The position numbers and the translations under genes are program-made. Below are positions 1-10,517 of a stretch of DNA of 64,000 nt, piece by piece. Each line of letters starts with the position of its first letter. Within the stretch, counting starts at the first letter, position 1. The stretch is from NCBI RefSeq assembly GCF_012489685.1, contig NC_080045.1, positions 6,453,001 through 6,517,000 of the forward strand, written 5' to 3'. Source of the DNA: Lotus japonicus. Lineage: Eukaryota > Streptophyta > Magnoliopsida > Fabales > Fabaceae. The notes beneath the pieces are model-generated. The model saw only the letters and a program-made list of their open reading frames with translations, searched no databases and had not been told where the DNA came from.

Positions 1-643
1 CGAATCAGCCGCAGAATCAAGGGCTCAATTTCCTTAGCACCAAAGATGGAAACAAAATACAACTAATACTTTAATATAATCAAACCGATATATTTGGCGG
101 ATCCACTTGTAAAGACAAATTTGATGAATGTTAACACCTAAAGAGACAAGAAATGAATTTCATGGTGAAAATGTTCAGCAGGTACACAAGATTACATTAC
201 AGTCATTCTGGAGATACAAAATAATACATGTACTTAGCACTAGCAGCATCCTCCAGATCCAAAGCAAGCGCTTGCAAGGTATAACTAAGGGACGGTGGCA
301 GAAGATCCCGCTTCCAGTAGAACCAAGAACTAGTCCAAGTAAAGAAAAACATGTGCAAGGTTGTGCATATATTTAGTGTGTACCACTTTTCTATTCTTAT
401 TTGCCGATTTCTTCCTCTTCAATTTTCTTCTTTTTAATGGGTTTGGACAACCCTTGTGCTTCCCATTAATTCCATTTGACTTATAGGAAAAAACTAAATT
501 AACAAGTGGTAATCCGTATTAATAATAATCAAATTGACATAAAAGTATTTTAAAAAATCTATATGGTGTGGAAAACCATGATCAATCTTCATAATTTACA
601 AAGTCAATCAAGCCCTAAAAGGCTAGAAGTTGCAGACTCAGAA
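1..643. other. No gene recognised
   Basis: This stretch lies beyond the 3' end of the F-box remnant. Short open frames on both strands have no recognisable motif and no coding-like composition. No terminal repeat, tRNA-like box or tandem repeat was seen. It is probably 3' flanking or intergenic DNA. Confidence 0.4.
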
Positions 644-2164
644 TCAAACAAGCAAACTAGTAAGTGAAATTTTACATGTTGGAAACAAACTCGGGCACAT
701 CTCTTCTAATTTTAATAAATCACCATGCTTTTGCTCTGGATCACGATACTTAAAATGGTGAATTGTCATGATTTGTAAAAGCCTCGCTTTCTTCATAACA
801 TATGCCGCAAATAGAAGATCACCTGTATTACCCATCGTCTCTGTATGGTCAACAATAGAACATGTTCTGAGGTGTAATGAAATGCATTCAGGCACATGTG
901 CTGGCCATCCATGAGACAAGCCATTACCAACATGCTGATACAACAGATAAAATAATTATTACTATAAATTTAGGTTGATATAAAGATAAGCAAAAAATGA
1001 TCCACAAACCTTTTCAAGGACAAGATTTTGAAGCTTGGGACAATGGTGGAGCAATTTTAATACCTCCTCACCAGAAAGAGGACATAGCTCAATGTGTATT
1101 AAGTTTTGGAACACAGGAAAGGCAGTGTAGTAGTCCCGGTTGGGGTTTTGACTGAACCAAGGCTTGGGGTTGAAAAAGTAATCTGTCTGCACAAATTAAA
1201 GGCAAAGCAAGATGAAAAAATAAAATTGAATGAGAGAATAAGAACATGGCATATTATATGCATACCCAATCTAAGCGTAGAAACCGGGCATTGTATAAAA
1301 TAGTGAAAGGAACATGAAGTGCACGGAGATTTGCTTTCACCAAGTTGGGTAAGTTTCTAAACCCAAGAATGCAGTCATTTTGTAAATGGCTAACTGTGGG
1401 AGCATTCAAATCCTCAAGAAGAGGACATCCAGAAAGAAGCATCATCAAATCCTTCCTCTTTTTGAAGAAAACCTCCATCAAATGAAGGGTTTTAAGCAAG
1501 GGAAGATCAACCGAAGAAACACTGTCTACGAGTAATCCGCTCAATTTCAAAACCACAAGGGTCTTGCACGTGAAAATACTGGGGGTAAGCCGGAGATTCT
1601 CCACAAGACGAAGGCGTATTGCCCATCCCGTTTTTGGGCTTCGGACTACAGAGATCTCGCTGTTATAGTAAGGATACTTGAGTTTAAGAAACAGTGCACT
1701 GAGACTTCTCAATCCATAGGAGAGGAGCAGATCCTGGTTGCGACGCTGTTCTGGGGAGATGATGAGATCTTGGACGCAGCTTCCACCCATTCAACAGCCT
1801 TGAGGGGTGCAAAGTCTTCACCCCAAACTCCAGAGCGACACGTGAGGCGAAAGCTTTTGATGTGATGGTGTTGGGAAAGCATGAACTTGTCTACCAAGCG
1901 ATGGAATTGGAGGCAGGCCTGAGCCTGAACCCTGGCCTAGGCTTGGGCTTCGGCGACGGTACTTGGCGGCACACATTCATCATCTTCAAAGTGGAGAGAC
2001 TTGAGGGAGTAGCAAAGTAGGGTCCACCTCTTAGAAAGAACACTGGTGGTGCATGCCACTTTGGTTGGGAGAAAAGAGAGTATGTGGCACAATATTTCAT
2101 CGGGAAAGTTGCTGATTCTATCGAGCTCCGATATTTTTTTGCTTAGTGCTGCCGGCCGGCCCTT
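644..2164 (-). pseudogene. F-box/LRR/FBD protein gene, broken
   Basis: Members of this large plant family act as substrate receptors of SCF ubiquitin ligases. Three blocks are visible on the minus strand. First is an F-box (about 2137-2000) containing LPTKVACTTSVLSKRW. Next are leucine-rich repeats (about 1900-1270, continuing 1186-1010). Last is a C-terminal FBD domain (934-644) with VPECISLHLRTCSI. Two introns have sound borders, 1187-1265 (GTATGC...GCAG) and 935-1009 (GTTTGT...TCAG), and both keep the frame. Three lesions argue against function. There is an in-frame TAG at 1937-1939 between F-box and repeats. A frame change occurs near 1770-1790. There is no ATG between the upstream in-frame stop (2165-2167) and the F-box. 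It is either a young pseudogene or a severely mis-spliced allele. Confidence 0.85.
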
Positions 2165-2415
2165 CTAGGGCTATATATCATATTATGTGAAACAAACAAA
2201 CTGATTAGAGTCTGCAAATTAAATATAGAAGGAAAAAGTTATAAAAACGGATTAAAATTGATTTGGATATTAATTTGATTTGATTTGATTTACCTATGTT
2301 ACTCTAACCTCCGGCCTATGAGTTCTCTCTCCACATTTTTTATTCGTCAAAAAATCAGTTAACTATCATCTTCAATTTGAATCAAATTTCGTTTGATTTC
2401 AGAAATCTAATTATG

Positions 2416-3022
2416 CATTTCATGATGATTTTCTCAAGTTTATGCAGCCCCAGTTGAGCCATGATGACTCGTTTTGGTTGAGTGTTGTGTGGAAACCTCC
2501 TCCAAACCAGTGCATGAAAATGAATGTGGATGGGAGTTTCAGGAGTGATGAAGGTTTGATGGGTACAGGTGGAGCTTTACGTGATAGTTCAGGGAGCTGG
2601 GTAACTGGTTTCATGGCTCACTATGACAATGGCAACGCGTTTATTGCAGGAATGTTGGCCCTTCGGGATGGTCTCAGAATCGCTTGGGAGCAGGGGTGTC
2701 GCCGTTTGATTTGTGAATCAGATTGCCTTGAATTAGTTCGTAATCTGGCTAGCGTAGATTGGGTTAGTCTGCATAGTCATGGTCACATCCTCAGTGAGAT
2801 TCGTACCATGCTGCGTTGGAGCTGGAGAAATGATATTGCGTGGATTGACAAAGAAGGGAACAGGGTTGCAGATTGGCTAGCGAAGCGGGGGGCCTCTATT
2901 GCGTTGTCCGAGATTCAGGAGCTGGTGGAGCCTCCTTCTGAGTTACAAATCCTTCTCTTGAAGGACTCTCTTGGTGTTTCTTAGCTTGCTTTTCTTTTTC
3001 TGTCCGATGTATCAAAAAAAAA
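2416..3022 (+). mobile_element. 5'-truncated LINE (plant L1-type) insertion
   Basis: The 607-bp segment is bounded by a perfect 15-bp direct repeat, agaaatctaattatg, at 2401-2415 and 3023-3037. An A-run (3014-3022) sits directly before the downstream copy. A long target duplication plus a 3' poly(A) tail is the signature of target-primed reverse transcription. Only the 3'-most coding part, an RNase H domain, is present, so the copy is strongly 5'-truncated, as most LINE copies are. Confidence 0.9.
2442..2984 (+). pseudogene. LINE RNase H domain (RVT_3-like), isolated 3' fragment
   Basis: The 180-codon open frame encodes the plant RNase H-like domain found at the C-terminus of L1-type reverse transcriptases. 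Visible motifs are KMNVDGSF (first catalytic Asp), GGALRDSSGSW, CESDCLELV (second Asp) and EGNRVADWLAKRG (C-terminal Asp). The position that normally carries the catalytic Glu (A-E-x-x-A-L) reads A-G-M-L-A-L, a Glu-to-Gly change explained by one base, so activity is doubtful. The frame is otherwise open and ends 29 bases before the A-run. It has no promoter of its own because it was copied in as a truncated 3' end. Confidence 0.8.
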
Positions 3023-3112
3023 AGAAATCTAATTATGAAAAGAATTTGAATGATGACATTGTTTTATTTTGAATTCAATTCAAAATATTATTCTAAAATT
3101 AGGTTATATCTT

Positions 3113-5321
3113 TTAATTAATTTTTTTTAAATCTTTATGGTGTGACAATGTTATTATCGACTCCTTAGCGGCCAGCGCCTCGCTTCTGGCAACCAAGTCC
3201 TTCTCAACTTGGGCTTTTTCCTTTTTGCAAACCTGGAGGCTTGCATCGAGACCATCCGCTTCTTCCTTCATTAGTTCCAGATCGTTTTCCAGCTCGCCGA
3301 TTTTGATTCCCGCCGTACCAATCAACTTGTCGGCCTGGACTTTTTCTTTTCCCGCTTGTTCCAACAGTTTGTCAAAGCGCTTCTTCCAGCCGGCGGTGTC
3401 TTCCTGGTGCTTGGCGTTCTCAGCTCTCAACCTTTCAGCTTCAGCGGCGGCGGCGTTGAACTTTTCAAACGCGTGGGCAAAGATGCACCCAGCGCGTAGG
3501 AGACAAGCAAGAGTCTCCTCCTTGGTCTCATTAATGCCTCGACTCAGAACTTCTTTTTCTATGGCGTCACGGTTGAGGCCGGTAAGTAAGAATTCTGAAG
3601 GTTCAATGGCGTTGGGAAGCATATTGTAATAGCTTGAAGAACCGCCCTCGGGAACAGAAGCTTGCTCAATCCGGGCTGCTTCCGAAGTAGTGGCAGCGTC
3701 AAGAGAGGATCTTTCCTCTTGATGAGGTGGGGAAGGCATTTGGCGCCCATCGTTCGTTGGGGGCGGGCTAGGAGGTGCGTCTTGGCGGAGGGGAGACTTG
3801 GGGGTTTCATTTTCTTTTTCTTTCTCCCCAGCAGGAGCACCGGAGGAAGCGGCAGCTTTTGTGGCATTGACGGCGACAAGTTTCTCAACAGCTGAGGGTT
3901 GAGAAATGTTGGCGGTTGTGTCAGCGGCTGGTGACTGATCACCAGAGGTTGTTGTGGCACCGGTGGGGGCGGCTGTGGCGCCTACAGTAGTGGACTTGGC
4001 GGCGACTGCGGTGGCCGCGCCCGCGGTAGCGGAATTGGGGAATGGAACGGTGGTGGACTTGGTGGCCGTGGCGGTGGAGGCTTTAGCAACCTTTTTGCCT
4101 TTAGGCGCAGCGGCAGTAGTGGGCTGAGCGTCGGGGTTGGAGGAGCCGGCGACAGAGGAGACTTTGACCAATTTCCTCCTTTTGGGGGCTTGGGCGCCCT
4201 CGGCTTGGTTCTCAGCACCGCCCCGTTTCTTCCCATCGCCCTCGTTGTTGAACTTTGGAGAAAAGCGAGTCATTTTCCTCTCACGAGCTTTCAAGAGCTC
4301 GGCGTTGGTGAAGTTCATATCTTCTGCAACAATAAAAAAAAAGAGGATCAATGACAACATAGAAGATGAAAAAGAAAATGTCGATGATAAAAGTAATTTA
4401 TGGATGACCTAGGTATTTAGGAGTCCTTGAGAGGCGAGCGCCCTCAAGGACTGTTGAGCAGTCAAGGATGGGAAGTGGAGCAAGGAGATTTAGGAAGGCT
4501 TTGTCGTTGGCAGACAAAGATTCCTCTGAGGGATCGGTGATCCCGTTGGGCTTCTCCGTCCAGTAAAGAGGAAAAAGGGCAGTCTCGTCCCTGAGGGTGA
4601 AAGCCTCTGGATAGGCGGGATAAACCGCCACACGAAAGTACCTCCGGGCAAAGGAAGACTTCGCGTTGCTTTTATGGGGATACAAGCACTTCCGGCCGGC
4701 TCGGGCCTTTAAGGAGATCCATCCTCTATTTTTGATGGACTTGGAGTCAACATCGTAGAGGTAGAAGAAGCTGGCGGGAGATGGGGCGGTGCCAACCACG
4801 GCGCATAAAATTTCAAAACACCGGATGAAGGCCCAGGCGTTGGGGTGAAGTTGACAGGGAGCCGCGTTGATGTCGCGGAGGACAGTTTGGACAAAGGGCG
4901 AAAAAGGAAGCCTGACTCCAAGCTCGCCAAACATGTATTCGTACGCAAAGAAAAAGTGGGATCTCTTTACGTCGCTGTTGAGCTTATGAAGCCAGGGGCG
5001 GTCCTCAGAACTGCAGGTCCAAATCCTGAGTTTGGCGTTAAACTCATCATCGTCAGACAAACCACCCAGGGTGCTCACGAATTGCACGATGAGGTCACTA
5101 TCCTGGAAAATGGAAGGTTGGTCTATAGCTTCGTGGGTGGGGGCTCTTTGGACTGGAAGGGGCAGAGTGGCGAAGGTTTTTAATCGGTAAGGAGGGATCT
5201 CCGAGACCTCTAAGCGGAGGCCGCTGGCTGCGGTGGAGTCAGGGTCGCTCCCGGAAGAGGAAGAGGAGTGGTTAGGGGAGTTAGGGGAGGGGTGATTAGG
5301 GGAGTTAGGGTTTGAAGCCAT
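3113..5321 (-). pseudogene. Putative gypsy-type transposon domain protein (PF04195-like), 3'-truncated
   Basis: Exon 1 (5321-4409) starts at an ATG and encodes a Ser/Pro/Asn-rich leader. The globular domain that follows is typical of the plant 'putative gypsy-type transposon' family and includes PFSPFVQTVLRDINAAPCQL and GRKCLYPHKS. A short intron (4324-4408, GTCATC...TTGCAG) joins the frame smoothly to exon 2 (4323-3113). Exon 2 has a basic stretch (KPKF/KRGG), a long Ala/Thr/Pro-rich linker and a C-terminal coiled coil (about 3480-3150). The coiled coil runs into AT-rich sequence near 3145 and stops shortly after, so the normal 3' end is missing. The domain occurs in Tat/Ogre-type gypsy elements and in derived host loci. 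I cannot tell which applies here, and no pol was found. Confidence 0.65.
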
Positions 5322-5530
5322 TTTAGACAGTGAAATGGGAAAAAGGAAAAGATGAATATATATATGATGCAGAGATAAGGGCAGTAGGACTCACCGGAGA
5401 AGGATGTGAAGTGTGGGTAGCGGAAAGGGTGATAAGCGACGGCTCCAGAACGGAAGTTGGCAGAGGGAGTTTGGTAAGCGATTAGGGAAGTGAAGAGAGG
5501 CCTCGGAAAGGGATGATTGTAGGGAAGAAG

Positions 5531-5542
5531 GGTTTTTATAGG
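5531..5542 (-). promoter_or_regulatory. TATA box upstream of the gypsy-domain gene
   Basis: On the minus strand CCTATAAAAACC lies about 210 bases before the ATG at 5321. It is followed by a C/T-rich leader, as in plant LTR and gene promoters. It is the only good TATA match in that interval. Confidence 0.5.
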
Positions 5543-5565
5543 AAAAGGGGGGAAGCTGGAAGGGT

Positions 5566-6180
5566 GACGCGTGTTGGACGCGTGTGGAAGGTTGGAAGTC
5601 ATGATAGTTTTTGGGAAGTGGGTCGCGTGTGATGGGGAGTTACTGCGCACGATGGGACTGTTATGAAAAGTGAAGTGACGGTTCCGGAGAAAGAGGAAAA
5701 CAGATGTAACTGACGCATCACGTGGAGCGGGTAGGGATTTGAAAGGTTTTTAAAATAAGAGGAGGCGCGAAAGGCCTCGCCACCATGGAAACCAAACGCC
5801 ATCGCCCAACAAGTAATACCAGCATTAAAGTTTAGCCACTCGCCAGGGACATTGCCAGCCAACACTTGGGTGATCAGTACATGATCAATGCCTGCCACCT
5901 TTCTCGCCAGCGAACGATCGCTCACCTACTCCAACCAATCGCCGGTACGGAGCGGTCGTTCTCGCCGCTTGTGGACTTGTGGACTGGTGGACTTGTGGAC
6001 TTGCCGGTTCGGGTTGATCGCCAAGATAAAAAATGCTTGTTTCTCTTTGCTTACGCCATGTTGGCAACGTAGTGTACTTATTTTTTCTCAAGCCATGTTG
6101 GCAGCTTAGATCCCAGTGTACTATAGGATACATGTAAAGGCATTTAAAAGACACACTTAGCTCTCATACTTTGAGCTCGG
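5566..6180. other. Unassigned GC-rich segment with short direct repeats
   Basis: This lies upstream of the gypsy-domain gene on the minus strand. It contains a run of near-identical GTGGACTTGTGGACT-type repeats (about 5967-6003) that recurs at 6186-6200. Open frames are present but none is recognisable. It may be part of an LTR or untranslated leader of the neighbouring gypsy-type element; no terminal TG or target duplication could be fixed. Confidence 0.35.
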
Positions 6181-6479
6181 TGTCTTGTGGACTAGTGGAC
6201 TGGGCGAGCCCCTAGAGGGGCAACGCCCAGTGTGTAGCTCGCCCCGAGGCGAGGGCCTGGCCTTAGGTTGGGCCTCAGCTTCGGAGGCCCAATTGGCCCA
6301 ATAGGTAGTACCCAAACTCTATAAATAGGAGGTAATTACCAATTGTAAAGGACTTTTGCTCATTTGATGAAATTACACATGAAATTCAGCATTCTCTCTC
6401 TCATTCTCATTCTCTCTCTAGCACAATTCTCTACTCTCTAGGTACTATACCTATCCTCAATGTTCATTCCTAGAACACG
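6181..6479 (+). mobile_element. LTR-like fragment ending at the Sirevirus truncation point
   Basis: The stretch has the layout of an LTR promoter and R/U5 region on the plus strand. It has a TATA-like CTATAAATAGG (6320-6330), a CT-repeat leader (about 6393-6440) and an end at CCTAGAACA (6471-6479). The next base starts pol-like Sirevirus coding sequence. No 5' terminus or matching second LTR was found, so its family is uncertain. Confidence 0.45.
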
Positions 6480-8054
6480 TATGTTCCAAGAGCTAAAACT
6501 TAAGCCTGGAGGCGAAGTTGGCTTTGGTGGCAACGAAAAGGGTAAAATTGTTGGTACTGGTACTATTTGTGTAGATAGTAGTCCATGCATTGACAATGTT
6601 TTATTGGTAGATGACTTAACTCATAACTTATTGTCTATAAGTCAATTAGCTGACAAGGGTTATGATGTTATCTTCAATCAAAAGTCCTGTCGGGCTGTAA
6701 GTCAGATCGATGGCTCTGTTCTGTTTAACAGCAAGAGGAAGAACAACATTTATAAGATCATATTATCTGAGTTGGAAGCTCAGAATGTGAAGTGTCTTCT
6801 GTCTGTTAATGAAGAGCAATGGGTATGGCATAGACGGTTAGGGCATGCCAGTATAAGAAAGATTTGTCAGCTGAGTAAGCTCAACCTTGTCAGGGGCTTA
6901 CCCACTCCGAAGTTCTCTTCAGACGCTCTTTGTGAAGCATGTCAGAAAGACAAATTCACAAAAGTCCCTTTCAAGGCAAAGAATGTTGTATCAACCTCAA
7001 GGCCGTTGGAACTTCTGCATATCGACCTGTTTGGACCAGTGAAAACTGAGTCTATAGGTGCAAGAGATATGGGATGGTCATCGTTGACGATTATAGCCAC
7101 TGGACATGGGTAAAATTTCTAACCCGCAAGGATGAGTCTCATGCTGTGTTCTCTACCTTCATAGCCCAAGTGCAAAACGAGAAGGCTTGTAGGATTGTGC
7201 GTGTCAGAAGTGACCATGGTGGAGAGTTTGAGAATGACAAGTTTGAGAGTCTGTTTGATTCCTATGGAATTGCACATGATTTCTCTTGTTCCAGAACTCC
7301 TCAACAAAATGGTGTTGCTGAGAGGAAGAATAGAACACTTCAGGAGATGGCTAGAACCATGCTCCAAGAAACTAACATGGCTAAGCACTTTTGGGCAGAG
7401 GCAGTAAACACAACGTGTTACATTCAGAACAGAATCTCTGTGAGACCAATTCTGAATAAGACTCCTTATGAATTGTGGAAGAATATAAAACCCAACATTT
7501 CTTATTTTCATCCTTTTGGTTGTGTTTGTTATGTTCTTAATACTAAGGATAGACTGCATAAGTTTGATGCAAAATCTTCTAAATGTTTATTACTTGGTTA
7601 CTCTGATAGATCTAAAGGCTTTAGATTTTATAATACTGATGCTAAAACAATTGAAGAATCTATACATGTTAGATTTGATGATAAGCTTGACTCTGATCAG
7701 TCAAAGCTAGTTGAGAAGTTTGCAGATTTAAGCATAAATGTTTCTGACAAAGGCAAAGCTCCAGAGGAAGTTGAGCCAGAGGAAGATGAACCAGAAGAAG
7801 CTGGTCCCTCTGATACACAATCTCAGAAGAAGAGCAGAATCACTACGGCTCATCCTAAGGAATTGATTCTGGGTAACAAAGATGAACCAGTCAGAACCAG
7901 ATCAGCCTTCAGACCCTCTGAAGAGACCTTGCTCAGTCTGAAAGGATTAGTGTCCTTAATTGAACCTAAGTCAATTGATGAAGCTCTTCAGGACAAGGAC
8001 TGGATTCTGGCTATGGAAGAAGAACTGAATCAATTTTCCAAGAATGATGTTTGG
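6480..8054 (+). pseudogene. Sirevirus pol, N-terminal part (gag-pre-integrase and integrase)
   Basis: The open frame begins inside pol (MFQELKLKPGG), so protease and gag are missing. The gag-pre-integrase zinc-binding motif is visible (WHRRLGH ... CEACQKDKF), followed by the integrase core with its Asp, Asp and Glu residues in LLHIDLFGPV, VIVDDYSHWTW and QNGVAERKNRTL. A single-base frame change near 7060-7075, within the integrase core, separates two overlapping frames. The second frame runs on through the integrase C-terminal region and an acidic linker. It stops being pol exactly after the Trp codon at 8052-8054, where the 29-kb nested insertion starts. The integrase is therefore doubly inactivated. 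Confidence 0.9.
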
Positions 8055-9029
8055 TGTAACGCCCCGATTTCTCGAGTGTTACACAGTAACTAATTAACCA
8101 ATTTTCGTAAAGAGTTTTCGTCGATTCACTTATTAATCTTGAATTAATGATAAAAGTTCAATTTTACAAAATTCTCGAAACTTAACCATTTCAAACTTGC
8201 GGAAATAATCATCAACGTAAACCTCAAACTTTATTAATCATTGAAAAGAGTATGAAATAAATATCCGGAAGAAAACTTCAAAGTAAATTACATCAAGTTA
8301 AACTATCTCAACTAAAATAAAGTAATGGTTCAATACTTCCAAAACTCGGTACTCTCAACCCAAAAGAAAAATGGATGTCTCACAACCCAACCATATCCTT
8401 GGCCCCTTCCTCTTTATCTTCTTCCTCTTCATCAGAAGTGTAGTCGTCATCCGGTAGTGGCTCGTCACGTAGCATCAACTCCCAAGAATGAGTCGTCGCC
8501 ATTATCTTCACAACCATCTACCCCCCCCAAATAAACACATAGCAAACAAGCAGGGTCAGGTCCAACAAAAAGAATGATAATGACAAAACCAACAACAACA
8601 TAATATAAGTACATTATATGTCTTTTATGGGAAAGAGTCAGTTACTAACGGAATCTCACATCACAACATCACACAACCCACCAATCCTGCCTTGGTCAAT
8701 CACTTACATCCGCAGATGTACAATCACGTGAAGCTGCAATACTTCACAAAAATCTCATGGTGACCGCAGTCAACCAAACACGTGGAGCCGCAATGATCCA
8801 CAAAATTCTCCCTCGCGTGCAAGCCCATTGTTCTCATGGACCATAGTCTACACCGACCTATGTTCCACTAATCACATTTCACTTTTACTTGCAAGCGAGT
8901 TATTTCTCTTTCTCTTATATTGAGGCTCTAAGTCAAGTCTTCCTAGAGTCTTTTATTCTCTTCACAACACTAAAGATAGCAACACAACATTCACAGTGCA
9001 CAAAAGGGAATTACGGCTAGGTGAGCGAC

Positions 9030-10358
9030 TGATGACCCAATTTTAGTAGTGTTTTTAGGGTCATTTCTTTGTGTGTTTTGAGTCTTTTTGTTGAGTCTCA
9101 TGTAGTGTTTCATGCATTCTCATGCATTTTTATATTTTCTTTAGTCTTTATTTGGCTTTGGTAATTTAGTAGTTTTATAGGGAGTTTTCTTGCATTTTGA
9201 GTAAAGTTTAGGACTTGCATGGTTTTATAGTGTTAATTGAAGGATCTCATGTGCTAATAAGCTCTTTGAGCTTCTAGAATTTTCCTTGGCTTGTTGGTTA
9301 AGTTTCAGATCAGGAACTGAAGAAGGAAGAAGGCCAATAAGCATGGAATTGATGGAAAACTTAAAGGGGATTGAAAAGAGGAGTTTCAGAAGCCAAAAAG
9401 CCCTTTCCAAGCGAGTTCAAGCGCCTAGGCGCTGGGGGATGGGCGCCTAGGCGCCAATTGGTCCAGAGAGCATGTTTTTTAAGTGCAATTGGCGCTCAGG
9501 CGCTCTGAATTGGCGCCTGAGCGCCCAGACTCGACCTGTTAGCCTTTAAATAGGATTTTTGCCATTTCTTTTGTAACTCTTGTCATTTTTATCATTTTGT
9601 TTCATAAGTTAGAAGAGAGAGCTTGAGTTCTGAAGCTTTGGGAGCTTTCCCTAGGCCTTATGTTCCAGGTTTTATCTCTATTTTCTAGCATGGATTTCTT
9701 AGCCATGTTTGGCTAAAAACCCCTTTTGCTTTGGGTTCTTTGTAAGACTTTGAATGTTTTAGCTATCAATCCTTTTCTATTCATGATGTTCTGAGTAAAC
9801 CCTTGAATCTCACTTCTATGCTTTACCTTTCAAGCTTGAATGCATGCTAGCTTCTTACTTTTCTATAATCATAACAATAGTTTGTTATAGAATTGGGACT
9901 TGTTGTGAGATTACTCCTACTATACTTGCTACTAGGAATAGAGGAAGGGTTGGGGTTTGTTGGCCTGATTTGTATGCTTAGTGCTTCTAGCAAATGTTTA
10001 GGTTATCAAGAAATTGAACCTATCTTTTGATTAGGAAGGGTTTTCTTTGCGAGGCATCGAAAGATAACTAACTAGGCTAGAACATCAAGGAGAGACTCGG
10101 GATTAATTGAATAGGAAGGTTTGCTAAAACTGAAATAGTTGAACAAGAACCCAAGGCAATCTCATCTCTGTTTTTCAATCGCTTTATTACTTGATTACTT
10201 ATCTTTTTACAAACTCAAGAAACAACCAATCATTAAAACTGAATTTTATTTGCTTTCCAACCTTGAACTTGATTCTTAAACCGAATTCGCATTCCAATTC
10301 CCTGTGATTCGATAAATTAAAACCGGGTAGATTCTGTACACTTGCAGATTGACCAACA
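9030..10358 (+). repeat. 5' LTR of the Athila-type element
   Basis: It pairs with 33976-35304. U3 contains a cluster of GC-rich palindromes (9420-9525), followed by a TATA-like TTTAAATAGG near 9545. Many plus-strand stop codons rule out a coding role. Confidence 0.92.
9420..9525. repeat. Cluster of GC-rich palindromes in the LTR U3
   Basis: There are two perfect 14-bp palindromes, AGCGCCTAGGCGCT (9420-9433) and GGCGCCTAGGCGCC (9442-9455). A 13-bp inverted repeat follows, GGCGCTCAGGCGC / GCGCCTGAGCGCC, at 9491-9503 and 9513-9525. The same cluster recurs in every Athila-type LTR here: 34366-34471, about 54329-54435, 56733-56840 and 62879-63005. It sits just upstream of the TATA-like box, so a protein-binding or hairpin role is possible. 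Confidence 0.85.
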
Positions 10359-10364
10359 AGTTTT

Positions 10365-10382
10365 TGGCGCCGTTGCCGGGGA
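10365..10382 (+). promoter_or_regulatory. Primer-binding site, tRNA-Asp type
   Basis: TGGCGCCGTTGCCGGGGA lies six bases inside the 5' LTR. It is complementary to the 3' end of plant tRNA-Asp, the primer used by Athila-group elements. Confidence 0.88.
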
Positions 10383-10517
10383 ATTGTTTGTGGTTTTTGG
10401 TTTAAGTTTTTAGTTTGTGGTTTTATTTTTGTTTTGAACTTGTCTAGAGTTGGTGCTACTAATCTTTCTCTGTTTAGTATCAAACTTTCAGGCTACTCTC
10501 ACGAGAGAGACACTGTC

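Noticed and set aside
3225..3629. Plus-strand 134-codon frame as a gene
   Set aside because: It is the shadow of the coiled-coil exon on the minus strand; its Ser/Ala-rich sequence mirrors that exon.
5599..5925. Minus-strand 108-codon frame upstream of the gypsy-domain gene
   Set aside because: No recognisable motif. It lies across the probable promoter region, and coding character could not be supported by eye.
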